From RGIG1993 sp964564225 (GTDB lineage Bacteria; Bacillota; Clostridia; Oscillospirales; CAG-272): DNA of 64,000 bases. Position numbers and translations under genes: made by a program. This document shows positions 32,847-41,694 of the stretch, piece by piece (position 1 is the first letter of the stretch; every line of letters starts with the position of its first letter). The notes below the pieces were generated by a model. That model did no database searches. It was not told the DNA's origin and saw only the letters and a program-made list of their open reading frames with translations. Where the stretch lies: positions 32,702 through 96,701 of the forward strand of contig CAZMAF010000002.1 of NCBI GenBank assembly GCA_964564225.1, written 5' to 3'.

Positions 32847-34229
32847 ATGACAATTCATATAAGAGGCAGTTTATCTGCAAAGGACGTAGCAACTATGACG
32901 GGCGGCAAGCTTGTCGGCGCTTGCAAAACTGATATTTTACAAATCACCACCGATTCGCGTGATATTGGTGACGGTGCGCTTTTTATCGCAATTCGCGGCG
33001 ATCGGTTTGACGGTAATGATTACGTGGCTTCAGCTACTGAAAAGGGAGCAATATGCTCGTTGTGCGAGCGTGTACCCGAGGGATTCAGTGGATGTGCCGT
33101 TATTGTTGAGGATACGAGAATTGCAATGGGTTGTTTAGCAAATGCGTATATGGCGCGCGTTTCGCCCATTACGGTCGGCGTGACGGGAAGCGTCGGTAAA
33201 ACCACGACGAAGGAGTTTATTTACTCAGTCCTTTCCGAACGCTATCAAACTTTAAAGACTTTTGGTAATTATAATAATGAGATTGGACTCCCGATGACGA
33301 TGCTTGGCATATCGCCCGAGCATAAGGCGGCAGTTCTTGAGATGGGTATGAGTGCGAAGGGGGAAATTGAGTATCTTTCGCGTATTGCCCGTCCCGACAT
33401 AGCCGTTATTACGACTATCGGCACGTCTCATATTGGAAATCTTGGATCGCGCGAGGCCATTCGGGATGCTAAAATGGAGATTAAGAATGGACTTAAAGAA
33501 AACGGAATTTTGATTTTGAACGGGGATGAGCCGCTTCTTGCCGGAATCGAAGGTGCGATGTACGTTGCGCTTGAAAATCAGAAAGCGGATTGCTATGCGG
33601 ATAACATTATCGAAGGAGAACACGGGACGGCGTTTGATCTTGTTCTTCGCGGAGAACGGTTTGAGTGTATTACGATTCCAACAATCGGTTCACATAATGT
33701 TTTGGATGCTGCATTCGCTTGGATGGTCGGTACGGTTGTTGGTATCGGCGAGTTTCAGATGCGACGCGGTCTTATGAAGTTTAAAAACGTCAGTATGCGA
33801 CAGAGCGTTTACGTAAGTAACGGACGGATTATTATTGAAGACTGTTATAATGCCTCTCCTGAGTCGATGGCGGCATCTCTTTTGGTTTTGAGAAACATTG
33901 CGAAAAAGAAAAAACGCCGCAGTGTGGCGGTTCTCGGTGATATGCGCGAGCTTGGTGAATATTCCGGGGCAGGACACGCTGAGGTGGGGCGCGCGGTTAC
34001 CGCTTGTGAAACCGATGTGCTTGTTACGTTTGGGCAAGAAGCTGAAAATATTGCATCGTCGGCAATTGCATCGGGTATGAATTCCGAGAACGTATATATT
34101 TTCAATGACAGCGATGATATTCAGGTGCTTGGAAAAGCGCTTTCGCGAATCATAAAGCATTCGGACGTCGTTTTGTTTAAAGCGAGCCGTGCAGTTTCGC
34201 TTGAACGGGCAATTCCTTTTATTAAATAA
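32847..34229 (+). CDS. murF: UDP-MurNAc-tripeptide--D-Ala-D-Ala ligase MurF
   Basis: A 460-residue Mur ligase: N-terminal substrate domain with TDSRDIGDGALFIAIRG, ATP loop GVTGSVGKTTTKEF, NYNNEIGLPMT, LEMGMSAKGEIEYL and IEDCYNASPESMAA. It adds D-Ala-D-Ala to complete the UDP-MurNAc-pentapeptide. AAAGGAA precedes the ATG by about 8 bases. It is in its standard dcw position between murE and mraY. Confidence 0.96.
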   Translation: MTIHIRGSLSAKDVATMTGGKLVGACKTDILQITTDSRDIGDGALFIAIRGDRFDGNDYVASATEKGAICSLCERVPEGFSGCAVIVEDTRIAMGCLANAYMARVSPITVGVTGSVGKTTTKEFIYSVLSERYQTLKTFGNYNNEIGLPMTMLGISPEHKAAVLEMGMSAKGEIEYLSRIARPDIAVITTIGTSHIGNLGSREAIRDAKMEIKNGLKENGILILNGDEPLLAGIEGAMYVALENQKADCYADNIIEGEHGTAFDLVLRGERFECITIPTIGSHNVLDAAFAWMVGTVVGIGEFQMRRGLMKFKNVSMRQSVYVSNGRIIIEDCYNASPESMAASLLVLRNIAKKKKRRSVAVLGDMRELGEYSGAGHAEVGRAVTACETDVLVTFGQEAENIASSAIASGMNSENVYIFNDSDDIQVLGKALSRIIKHSDVVLFKASRAVSLERAIPFIK

Positions 34230-34285
34230 AATGTTTAAGGCGCAACCATGATGAAAGTTATGTGCTGCAGTATGTGAGGATTGAC

Positions 34286-35293
34286 ATGGGATATAAAGAA
34301 TGGATCGCATATATTTTACTGGGTATAGTTTCTTCGTTTATTATCACAAAAACAATAACTGCTTGGTTGATTCCTAAACTGAAAAGCATTAAACTCGGAC
34401 AGAAAATTCTGGATATAGGTCCGCGTTGGCATAAAAATAAGGAAGGTACTCCGACAATGGGAGGACTTGCTTTTTTGGTTGCGTTTTCAATTGCATTTTG
34501 TCTTTTGTCGGCTTTTGCGGTTATAAGAGGCGATATGCAGAGTGAAAATCGTTTCGTGCCTAAACTTTTGTTCAGTGTGGCGATGATTTTTATGAGCGGC
34601 GCAATCGGAGTGCTTGATGATTATACGAAGTTTTTTAAAAAACAAAATCAGGGGTTAAAGGCACTTCCTAAATTTATATTGCAAATGATCGTTTCGATTG
34701 GCTATACCTTGGGAATTGCCTGGGTCCGCGGATTTTCTACTGAAATGTATATCCCTTTTTATGGAAGAGAGGTAGATCTTGGTCTATTCTGGTACATTAT
34801 TTCTGTCTTGCTGATTACAGGTGTGATCAACAGCGTCAATCTGACGGATGGAATTGATGGACTTGCTTCGAGTGTCACTTTTTTTGTTTCTTGCTTTTTT
34901 GTGCTGGCAGGTGTTGTCCTTGCCAATCTTGGTGTTGTGCTGCTTGGCGCGGTCGTAATCGGTATTACACTTGGTTTTCTGGTGTATAATTTTTATCCCG
35001 CACGTATTTTTATGGGCGATACGGGTTCGCTATTTCTTGGCGGAGCTGTGGTCGCTATGGCGTACATGCTTGACAACCCCTTGATTTCTCTTGTTGTCGG
35101 CGTTATCTACGTGATTGAGGCGGCATCTGTTATTATTCAAGTCTGCGTGTACAAGTTGACGAAAAAGCGCGTTTTTAAAATGGCGCCGATTCATCATCAT
35201 TTTGAAAAGAGCAAATGGAGTGAGATCAAAATCGTAAGCGTTTTTTCGATCGTTACCGTAATTTTTTCAATTCTGGCATATTTCGGTTTATAA
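34286..35293 (+). CDS. mraY: Phospho-MurNAc-pentapeptide transferase MraY
   Basis: A 335-residue polytopic membrane enzyme with roughly ten membrane segments. Motifs are GTPTMGGLAFL, the Asp pair in GVLDDYTKFFKKQNQG, NLTDGIDGLAS, FMGDTGSLFLGG and the cytoplasmic APIHHHFEKSKWSE. It transfers phospho-MurNAc-pentapeptide to undecaprenyl phosphate, forming lipid I. The ATG at 34286 follows GAGGATT; a GTG at 34262 would add eight unlikely residues. murD, which often follows mraY, is absent. Confidence 0.96.
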   Translation: MGYKEWIAYILLGIVSSFIITKTITAWLIPKLKSIKLGQKILDIGPRWHKNKEGTPTMGGLAFLVAFSIAFCLLSAFAVIRGDMQSENRFVPKLLFSVAMIFMSGAIGVLDDYTKFFKKQNQGLKALPKFILQMIVSIGYTLGIAWVRGFSTEMYIPFYGREVDLGLFWYIISVLLITGVINSVNLTDGIDGLASSVTFFVSCFFVLAGVVLANLGVVLLGAVVIGITLGFLVYNFYPARIFMGDTGSLFLGGAVVAMAYMLDNPLISLVVGVIYVIEAASVIIQVCVYKLTKKRVFKMAPIHHHFEKSKWSEIKIVSVFSIVTVIFSILAYFGL

Positions 35294-35337
35294 GAGCATA
35301 TCTTTTCGGTGATCGTGTGTGAAAAGGAGGAATGTAT

Positions 35338-36618
35338 ATGGATCATACGACAGAACAGGGTATATCATCTGCTGATACGTATATTCGCATTTCTTCACAA
35401 TCCGACGGTCATGCCACTCCTTCGGAAATATCCAAAAAGAAAATGTCTGTTTTCTGTACAGACAGTCTGGACCGTCCCATGTTGATTATCGTGTTGATGT
35501 TAGTTGCGTTTGGTTCGATCATGGTATTTTCGGCAAGCTATGCGTACGCCTATTCACGATATGGCGACAGCGCCTATTTTATTAAAAAACAGCTTTTGTT
35601 TGTTATGATCGGTATTGTCGGTATGATTGCGGTTTCGTATCTGAATTACAAGGTGATCAAGATCATGTCGCTTCCAATATACGGCGTGGCGTTGATTCTG
35701 CTATTACTTGTTCTTGTGATCGGTGTTGCGGCGCAGTCTGCGCAACGGTGGCTGTTTATTGGTCCAATCAGTCTTCAGCCGTCCGAAATTATGAAATTTG
35801 CGCTTGTTCTGGCAATGGCGTGGTATGGTGATATTTATAAAAAGAAAATTCACGATCCTAATCAGACGTTTAAAGAGAGAACTGTCAACACGCTGCTGAA
35901 GCCTGCTGTTTTTATTGTGATTGCCGCAGGCGCTATTATGCTTGAAAATCACGTTTCAGGTACTTTGATCGTTTGCCTGATCGGCGCGATTTGTTTGTGG
36001 GCGCTTGGATGTGAGAAAAAATGGTTTATTGCGCTCGGTGGAGCTGGTTTTGCAATTGTCGGAATAGTGCTTTTGATCGTATGGTTTAAGGATCAACCGT
36101 GGAATAAGATCGACGATATGATTCCTGCGTACGTTGTGAAGCGTATTGATATGTGGCTTCGTCCTGAAAACTATACGTTGCTTGACGATACGTGGCAGAC
36201 GGTTCAGGGCAAGTATGCCGTTGGCTCGGGCGGGTTTTTCGGAGCAGGCTTTGGGCAGAGTTATCAGAAGCATTTGTTTGTATCACAGCCGCAGAATGAT
36301 TTTATTTATGCTATCGTTTGCGAAGAGCTGGGTTTTGTCGGCGCTGTGGGTTTGATCGTATTATACTTGGTTTTCGTATATCGCGGTTTGGTGATTGCCT
36401 CGCGCGCACCGGATATATATTCGTCAATTGCGGCAACGGGAATCGTTGGTCACGTCGGTATTCAGGCTTTGCTGAATATGTTGGTTGTAACCGGTGTTTT
36501 CCCGAATACGGGTATTTCGTTACCGTTTATTAGCTACGGTGGTTCGTCGCTCGTTATGCTGATGGCGGAAATGGGTATTTTGTTATCTATTTCACGTGCT
36601 GCAAAAGTTGAAAAATAA
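35338..36618 (+). CDS. ftsW: FtsW/SpoVE-type peptidoglycan glycosyltransferase
   Basis: A 426-residue SEDS-family protein with about ten membrane segments after a polar N-terminus of about 45 residues. SEDS landmarks are LQPSEIMKFALVLAMA, the extracellular loop VQGKYAVGSGGFFGAGFG, QNDFIYAIVCEELGFVG, and TGVFPNTGISLPFISYGGSS. It polymerises lipid II at the septum with the class B PBP upstream. The ATG at 35338 is spaced 7 bases from AAGGAGG; the ATG at 35332 is too close. Confidence 0.93.
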   Translation: MDHTTEQGISSADTYIRISSQSDGHATPSEISKKKMSVFCTDSLDRPMLIIVLMLVAFGSIMVFSASYAYAYSRYGDSAYFIKKQLLFVMIGIVGMIAVSYLNYKVIKIMSLPIYGVALILLLLVLVIGVAAQSAQRWLFIGPISLQPSEIMKFALVLAMAWYGDIYKKKIHDPNQTFKERTVNTLLKPAVFIVIAAGAIMLENHVSGTLIVCLIGAICLWALGCEKKWFIALGGAGFAIVGIVLLIVWFKDQPWNKIDDMIPAYVVKRIDMWLRPENYTLLDDTWQTVQGKYAVGSGGFFGAGFGQSYQKHLFVSQPQNDFIYAIVCEELGFVGAVGLIVLYLVFVYRGLVIASRAPDIYSSIAATGIVGHVGIQALLNMLVVTGVFPNTGISLPFISYGGSSLVMLMAEMGILLSISRAAKVEK

Positions 36619-36647
36619 AACGCTATGGCGGTTCTGCCATAGCGTTT
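36618..36647 (+). repeat. Intercistronic hairpin overlapping the ftsW stop
   Basis: AAACGCTATGGC / GCCATAGCGTTT, a 12-bp perfect stem starting on the last base of ftsW. A short T stretch follows, so it could be a weak attenuator before murG. Confidence 0.65.
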
Positions 36648-36678
36648 ATCGTAATATTTACGGGAAAGAGAGAACGGT

Positions 36679-37800
36679 ATGAGAGTCTTGATTACAGGCG
36701 GCGGTACGGCAGGTCACGTCAATCCTGCTTTAGCCATTGCCGATGCGATTTTACAGAGGGATAAGAATGCTGTTATTGAATACGTAGGCACTGAAAATGG
36801 AATCGAGGGGCGTTTGGTTCGTAAACGCGGTATGAAGCTTCATACGATAGAGGTTTACGGATTAAAACGGTCGTTATCACTCTCTAATGCAAAAGTACTC
36901 TGGAAAGCGATGGCTGCGCAGAAAAAGTGTAAGGAGATTATTCGGGATTTTCGTCCTGACGTTGTGATTGGTACGGGAGGATACGTTTGCTGGCCTTTGA
37001 TTTCTGCCGCTTCTCGGATGAAAGTGCCTACCGTTTTACATGAAGCCAACGTACAGCCCGGTTTCGCCGTTAAGACTTTGCAAAAGAAAACCGATCTGAT
37101 TCTTGTTAATTTTGAAGAAACGAAAAAATGGCTTACAGGGGCAAAGAATTGCGTTTTGCGCGTTGGAATGCCTGTGAACCAAGAGTTTTACAGTAAGGGA
37201 AAGAAGCGTTCTGTGAGTGAATTTTGTTATGCAGAAGAGAAAAAGGAGTTTCGTATTCTTTCCTTTGGCGGCAGCCTTGGTGCGAGAAATCTAAATCTTG
37301 CCGTATTAGCTTTGATGAAAAATTATATTCGGGACAATAAACATATTACGATAGAACATGCTTGCGGAGCAAGGGATTATGCTTATATCCGATCGTTATT
37401 TGATGAAGCCGGTTTGAATTGCTGTCCCAATATTCAATTGTCAGAGTATATATACGATATGCCTGATAAAATGGCACGGGCAGATCTTGTGATTGCACGT
37501 AGCGGCGCTTCCACACTTGCCGAGCTTTCTGCTGCGGGCAAGGCGTCGGTTTTGATTCCTTCGCCCAACGTTACGGGTGATCAGCAACGCAAAAATGCCA
37601 ATGCGTTTGCCGGAAAGGGCGCGGCGATTGTGCTTGAAGATGCCGAAGCCGAGAATACTTTGTCGGATACGGTGCAAGGATTAATAGAAGAAAAAGGACG
37701 CACGTCGCTTGAAAAAATGCAAAGGGAAGTCGGCGCTTTTGCTGTTGAGGATTGTGACACGCAGATTTTTGAGGCGATTTGTGCTTTGATCGGTCAATAA
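36679..37800 (+). CDS. murG: UDP-GlcNAc:lipid I GlcNAc transferase MurG
   Basis: A 373-residue GT-B glycosyltransferase: glycine-rich loop ITGGGTAGHVNPALAIADAI at the N-terminus, VIGTGGYVCWP, HEANVQPGF, SFGGSLGARNLN and the donor site RSGASTLAELSAAGKAS. It converts lipid I to lipid II on the inner membrane face. GAGAG precedes the ATG. It follows ftsW, as in most dcw clusters. Confidence 0.96.
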   Translation: MRVLITGGGTAGHVNPALAIADAILQRDKNAVIEYVGTENGIEGRLVRKRGMKLHTIEVYGLKRSLSLSNAKVLWKAMAAQKKCKEIIRDFRPDVVIGTGGYVCWPLISAASRMKVPTVLHEANVQPGFAVKTLQKKTDLILVNFEETKKWLTGAKNCVLRVGMPVNQEFYSKGKKRSVSEFCYAEEKKEFRILSFGGSLGARNLNLAVLALMKNYIRDNKHITIEHACGARDYAYIRSLFDEAGLNCCPNIQLSEYIYDMPDKMARADLVIARSGASTLAELSAAGKASVLIPSPNVTGDQQRKNANAFAGKGAAIVLEDAEAENTLSDTVQGLIEEKGRTSLEKMQREVGAFAVEDCDTQIFEAICALIGQ

Positions 37801-37816
37801 AAAAAGAGGTGTTTAA

Positions 37817-38608
37817 ATGGCGGTTCACGAGGATGAAATTCGACTGTATAAAGAAAACAAAGCAAGGCGTTTATTTTATGGCAGGCTTTGGATCATTCTG
37901 TCAGCAAGTATTCTGGTTCTGATACTTTTTCTTTCGCTGTTTGTTTTTTATTTTGTGGTACGCGATATTACCGTTGAAGGCTCGGAACGTTATACAAAAG
38001 AAGAATTATTGGCGGCGGCAGATATTTCAATAAAAGATAATCTGTTTATGATTTCGGAAAATGAAGTCGAAAGCAGGCTCAAGGAAGCGTTTCCCTATAT
38101 TCAAAGTGTTCAGGTTAAAAAGGATTACCCTGATGCCGTAACACTTGTAGTAACCGAAGAATATACCGTGTTTTCTTATGAAATGCTTGGGGAGTTTTTC
38201 TTATTTAATCCCGAACTCAGATTGATGGGTAAATTTGATACTTTTGAAGAGCTTTTGACAATAAGAACGCCTATTGTTGTAGAAATGCCAATTCCGAAAA
38301 GCTGTATTGTACCGCAATATATTCAGTTGCAAGAGTCCTGTTCGTATATACCGGAGTTTATCCGATTGCTTTCGAACAGTGCGCTTGTTCAGGAAATTAC
38401 CAAAATTGACCTAAGAGACAGGTTTGTTATCAAAATGGAATTTGGTTCGGATCTGACTGTTGAATTTGGAGATTGTCTGATGGCAGAGGAAAAGTTAATT
38501 TCACTGTATAAGCTGATTGGCAATCAAATCGAATTATTGACAGGACATATTGATTTGAGTGATTATCCGAACTGTTTTCATAGCCTTACACAAAAAAAGA
38601 ACGGATAA
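37817..38608 (+). CDS. ftsQ: Cell division protein FtsQ/DivIB
   Basis: A 263-residue bitopic protein with a cytoplasmic N-terminus of about 28 residues, one membrane segment (about 29-52), a POTRA domain (ITVEGSERYTKEELLAAADI, then NLFMISENEVESRLKEAFPY) and a beta domain. It recruits and regulates FtsL/DivIC in the divisome. Its place directly before ftsZ fits; ftsA, often between them, is missing. Confidence 0.88.
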   Translation: MAVHEDEIRLYKENKARRLFYGRLWIILSASILVLILFLSLFVFYFVVRDITVEGSERYTKEELLAAADISIKDNLFMISENEVESRLKEAFPYIQSVQVKKDYPDAVTLVVTEEYTVFSYEMLGEFFLFNPELRLMGKFDTFEELLTIRTPIVVEMPIPKSCIVPQYIQLQESCSYIPEFIRLLSNSALVQEITKIDLRDRFVIKMEFGSDLTVEFGDCLMAEEKLISLYKLIGNQIELLTGHIDLSDYPNCFHSLTQKKNG

Positions 38609-38641
38609 ATGTAAACAAAAAGTTAACATTTTGAAAAAGTC

Positions 38642-38670
38642 TTGAAAAGTGCCCGATCATATTATAATAT
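38642..38670 (+). promoter_or_regulatory. Candidate internal promoter for ftsZ
   Basis: TTGAAA (38642-38647), 17 bases, TAATAT (38665-38670) in the 125-base gap before ftsZ. An overlapping TATAAT sits two bases earlier with a 15-base spacer. Confidence 0.6.
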
Positions 38671-38733
38671 AATAAATATAGTATTGTATTTTTTATGTAG
38701 CGCTAAATATATGTGTTCGGGAGGACTTAAACT

Positions 38734-39891
38734 ATGTTCGATGAAAACTTCGAATCTGACTTTAATGTGAAAATTAAAGTTGTCGGTGTTGGCGGCGCCG
38801 GTAATAATGCCGTTAATCATATGGTGGAAAGTGGCATTAAAAACGTTGAATTTATTGCTGTCAATACGGATAAAGCCGCACTTATTAAATCGCTTGCTTC
38901 TTACAAGGTAGCAATTGGCGAAAAGATCACCAAGGGACACGGCGCAGGCGGTAACCCCGAGATTGGTGCTAAGAGTGCGGATGAAAATGCTGACGATATT
39001 GCGGCGGCCATTCGCGGCGCTGATATGGTATTCATTACCGCCGGTATGGGCGGCGGTACGGGTACGGGAGCGGCTCCTCTCGTTGCCAAGATTGCCAGAG
39101 ATATGGGTATTCTGACAGTTGCCGTTGTTACTAAGCCTTTTGATTTTGAAGGTAAGAAGAGAATGATTCAGGCAGAAGCCGGTATTGTTCGTCTTTCTGA
39201 AAATGTTGACTCGCTTTTAGTGATTCCTAACGAGCGCTTAAGACAGATTTCTTCGACGAAGATTACCTTCCTCAACGCATTTATAGAAGCTGATAACGTA
39301 TTGAAGCACGGTGTTACCTCGATTGCAGACCTTATCTCTGATTACGGTATAATTAACCTTGATTTCGCAGACGTTACATCTATTATGAAGAATGCAGGTC
39401 TTGCTCACATGGGCGTCGGTTCTGCAACGGGTAAAGACAAGGCAGAGCAGGCGGCTAAGCTGGCTATTTCCAGTCCGCTTCTCGAAACTTCGATTTCGGG
39501 TGCGCGTGGTATTCTTGTTAATATTACGGCATCACCCGATATTGGTCTTGACGAAATGGACACTGCAACTCATATGATTACGAATGAGGCGCATCCTGAT
39601 GCAAATATTATTTGGGGTGCTACTTTTGATCCCAAACTTGAAGATGAGATGCGTGTAACCGTTATTGCTACCGGTTTTGTTGCAGCAGGCAAGACGGTCA
39701 AGCCCGCTGTACAAGCTACCGTGCCTTCTGCTCCCGCAACGCCGCCTGCCGGTATTCCCGTTGCGACCCCTGTTGTGGAGGAGCAGGTAATTCAGCCTGT
39801 CGTTTCGGAACCGGCGGTTGAATCTAAGCCTGTTGAGGATGATGATGATTTTACTGCATTGATCAATATGCTTAATCGTGGCAAGAAATAA
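38734..39891 (+). CDS. ftsZ: Cell division GTPase FtsZ
   Basis: A 385-residue tubulin homologue: KVVGVGGAGNNAVNHM at about 11-26, the tubulin signature GGGTGTGAAP, the T7 loop with NLDFADV, a Pro/Val-rich variable linker from about 320, and the conserved C-terminal peptide DDDDFTALINMLNRGKK-like end that binds partners such as FtsA or SepF. It forms the Z ring. CGGGAGG precedes the ATG. It is the last gene of the dcw run. Confidence 0.97.
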   Translation: MFDENFESDFNVKIKVVGVGGAGNNAVNHMVESGIKNVEFIAVNTDKAALIKSLASYKVAIGEKITKGHGAGGNPEIGAKSADENADDIAAAIRGADMVFITAGMGGGTGTGAAPLVAKIARDMGILTVAVVTKPFDFEGKKRMIQAEAGIVRLSENVDSLLVIPNERLRQISSTKITFLNAFIEADNVLKHGVTSIADLISDYGIINLDFADVTSIMKNAGLAHMGVGSATGKDKAEQAAKLAISSPLLETSISGARGILVNITASPDIGLDEMDTATHMITNEAHPDANIIWGATFDPKLEDEMRVTVIATGFVAAGKTVKPAVQATVPSAPATPPAGIPVATPVVEEQVIQPVVSEPAVESKPVEDDDDFTALINMLNRGKK

Positions 39892-39901
39892 ATTGTATAA
39901 T

Positions 39902-39937
39902 AAAAATCACTCTGTTATACACAGAGTGATTTTTTTC
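39902..39937 (+). terminator. Terminator of ftsZ
   Basis: ATCACTCTGT / ACAGAGTGAT with a 5-base loop, A run before and T run after. Confidence 0.9.
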
Positions 39938-39942
39938 TTAAT

Positions 39943-39975
39943 AAAAAACTCTACCCGAAAGGGTAGAGTTTTTTA
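39943..39975 (-). terminator. Terminator of the solute-binding protein gene
   Basis: AAAAAACTCTACCC-GAAA-GGGTAGAGTTTTTT, symmetrical A and T runs, abutting the ftsZ terminator between convergent genes. Confidence 0.9.
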
Positions 39976-39985
39976 TACTGTTAAG

Positions 39986-41554
39986 TTATTCGTCAAGGGC
40001 CGCTTCTTCGAGCGCTGTGAGGAGCGAAGAAAGAGATGTCGGCCATGTATTGCTGTTCTTTTTGGTGATGTAAGCGAACTGTGCTACGTTAGTAGGAGTA
40101 CGGTAGAACTGAACGATACCGTTAATCTTGTTGGACCATGCAGCAACAAAGTCAGAGTCAAAACCGTTACGGATCAGTTCGATCATTGCCATGGATTCAA
40201 CTTCACGAACTGTTCTTGAACCGAGAATGTAGTTCTTGTAGAATACGGGGGTAACGATCTGGTTGCCGTAGTAAGCCATCAATTCAAGGGTTGCAGCAGC
40301 AGCTTCAGCAACGTCAGAATATCTCGAAATACCAAAAATGGTAAGGGAGTCGTGACAGCCGGAAGCATAATTCTTCTGCGTCGCGTTCAGCTTAGGAGTG
40401 GGGATGATTGCGAAAGATTCCATTTCGGTGAGATAAATTGCCGACATATAGATTTTATTAATGGCAAAAAGTGCTTTGCCGCTGGCAAAGTAAGGCATCA
40501 TATTTCTCGAGTCGCTTTCGCCGATATCAAGAGAGAAATTCGTCGATTGGTAAATGGTGTTGCAGAAACCGGCGAGTGTTTTTGCCTTGGTATCAGATCC
40601 GAACGCAATGGTGATTTCATCACCGGCTGCAGAGGAAACTTTTTTACCGAATTCGACCTGACAACCGAATGCGAGACCGTCCCAGATATCTACGTTTTCA
40701 TATACAATACCTGCGGTTTCGCCGTCAGTAATCTTACCGTTACCGTCGGCATCGTTTGCAGCGAGCCGAGCCATGGTGATCATCGTATCCATTGTCCAGT
40801 TGCCTTCATTTACAATCTGATAAATGGATTTGCTTTCGTATGCATTCTTAACGTACTGATCATAGAGCGCAGTATTTACGTAGGTGCAGTAAAGACCGCC
40901 GGAGTAGAGAAGTGCGAGGTCTCCGGTTACCCAATACGTATAATCGTTATAGGAAATCGAATCGATGTAGTTGGTAGCCCAATAACCTTTGGAGGTGTCA
41001 ATCAGCGTATCGCCAAGATCGTTGGTGAGATCGTTAAGATTGTAAAGATGTTTCTGAGTAGCCAAAGAAATGTCGTAGTACTGATAGCCGCAGTATACGT
41101 CAATATCGGTACCTTGATTATCGAAAATGGTTTTGGTTGCAGCCTGAAGACCGGAAATATCGCATTCATAGTCAATTGCCAGGATGGTGACACCGAGATC
41201 ATCGGCAACCTTGTTGTTTCTTTCGATAATTGCTTTATCTACGTCGTCGAGGTCGACAGCTTCGGAGTCAACCCAGATAGAGTCAGCTACATAGGTACCG
41301 CTTCTGGCTTCAACGTATGCAAACTGGATGGTTTTGCCATTCGTTTTGCTCTTTATACCTTCGAGCTGTGTGGGATAGTCGACGTTACTAGACGATTCTG
41401 TGTTGTCAGTGCCGGGAGTGTCTGTATTGTCAGTACTGGAGGTGGTAGTTGTTTGGGTGGTTGTGATAGGACCGCCGCAACTAACAAAACCAATAACAAG
41501 CATTGAGGCAATCAGCAGAGCAACAACACATTTGATTAAAATTGTTTTTGCCAT
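39986..41554 (-). CDS. Extracellular solute-binding lipoprotein (ABC sugar-binding-like), orphan
   Basis: A 522-residue lipoprotein: signal peptide with lipobox VSC (Cys26), a Thr/Ser-rich linker (about 30-60) similar to that of the SGNH lipoprotein, then a bilobed solute-binding fold with TIQFAYVEARSGTY, NVADDLGVTILAI-like text and DADGNGKITDGETAGIVYE, which resembles a Ca-binding loop. No permease or ATPase genes adjoin it. It may serve a distant transporter or act as a sensor or scavenger. It has its own promoter and terminator, so it is monocistronic. The ligand is unknown, perhaps an oligosaccharide. Confidence 0.78.
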   Translation of the reverse strand: MAKTILIKCVVALLIASMLVIGFVSCGGPITTTQTTTTSSTDNTDTPGTDNTESSSNVDYPTQLEGIKSKTNGKTIQFAYVEARSGTYVADSIWVDSEAVDLDDVDKAIIERNNKVADDLGVTILAIDYECDISGLQAATKTIFDNQGTDIDVYCGYQYYDISLATQKHLYNLNDLTNDLGDTLIDTSKGYWATNYIDSISYNDYTYWVTGDLALLYSGGLYCTYVNTALYDQYVKNAYESKSIYQIVNEGNWTMDTMITMARLAANDADGNGKITDGETAGIVYENVDIWDGLAFGCQVEFGKKVSSAAGDEITIAFGSDTKAKTLAGFCNTIYQSTNFSLDIGESDSRNMMPYFASGKALFAINKIYMSAIYLTEMESFAIIPTPKLNATQKNYASGCHDSLTIFGISRYSDVAEAAAATLELMAYYGNQIVTPVFYKNYILGSRTVREVESMAMIELIRNGFDSDFVAAWSNKINGIVQFYRTPTNVAQFAYITKKNSNTWPTSLSSLLTALEEAALDE

Positions 41555-41590
41555 GGGAATCTTTCTCCTTTATATAAATTTGGTATCTAC

Positions 41591-41619
41591 ATTATAACTG
41601 TTGTTGTGTGAAAAGTCAA
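41591..41619 (-). promoter_or_regulatory. Promoter of the solute-binding lipoprotein gene
   Basis: On the minus strand: TTGACT (41614-41619), 17 bases, TATAAT (41591-41596). AAAGGAGAAAG follows shortly before the ATG. Confidence 0.82.
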
Positions 41620-41694
41620 TATTGTAAATGAAAAATAATTGTAAACTTTGGCGAATTTGTTTTAACAAAAGGGAATTACGGCGCATTTTTTCTG

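Noticed and set aside
40352..41506. A 384-codon plus-strand frame opposite the solute-binding lipoprotein gene
   Set aside because: It is antisense to a gene with signal peptide, promoter and terminator, and its translation shows no known domain.
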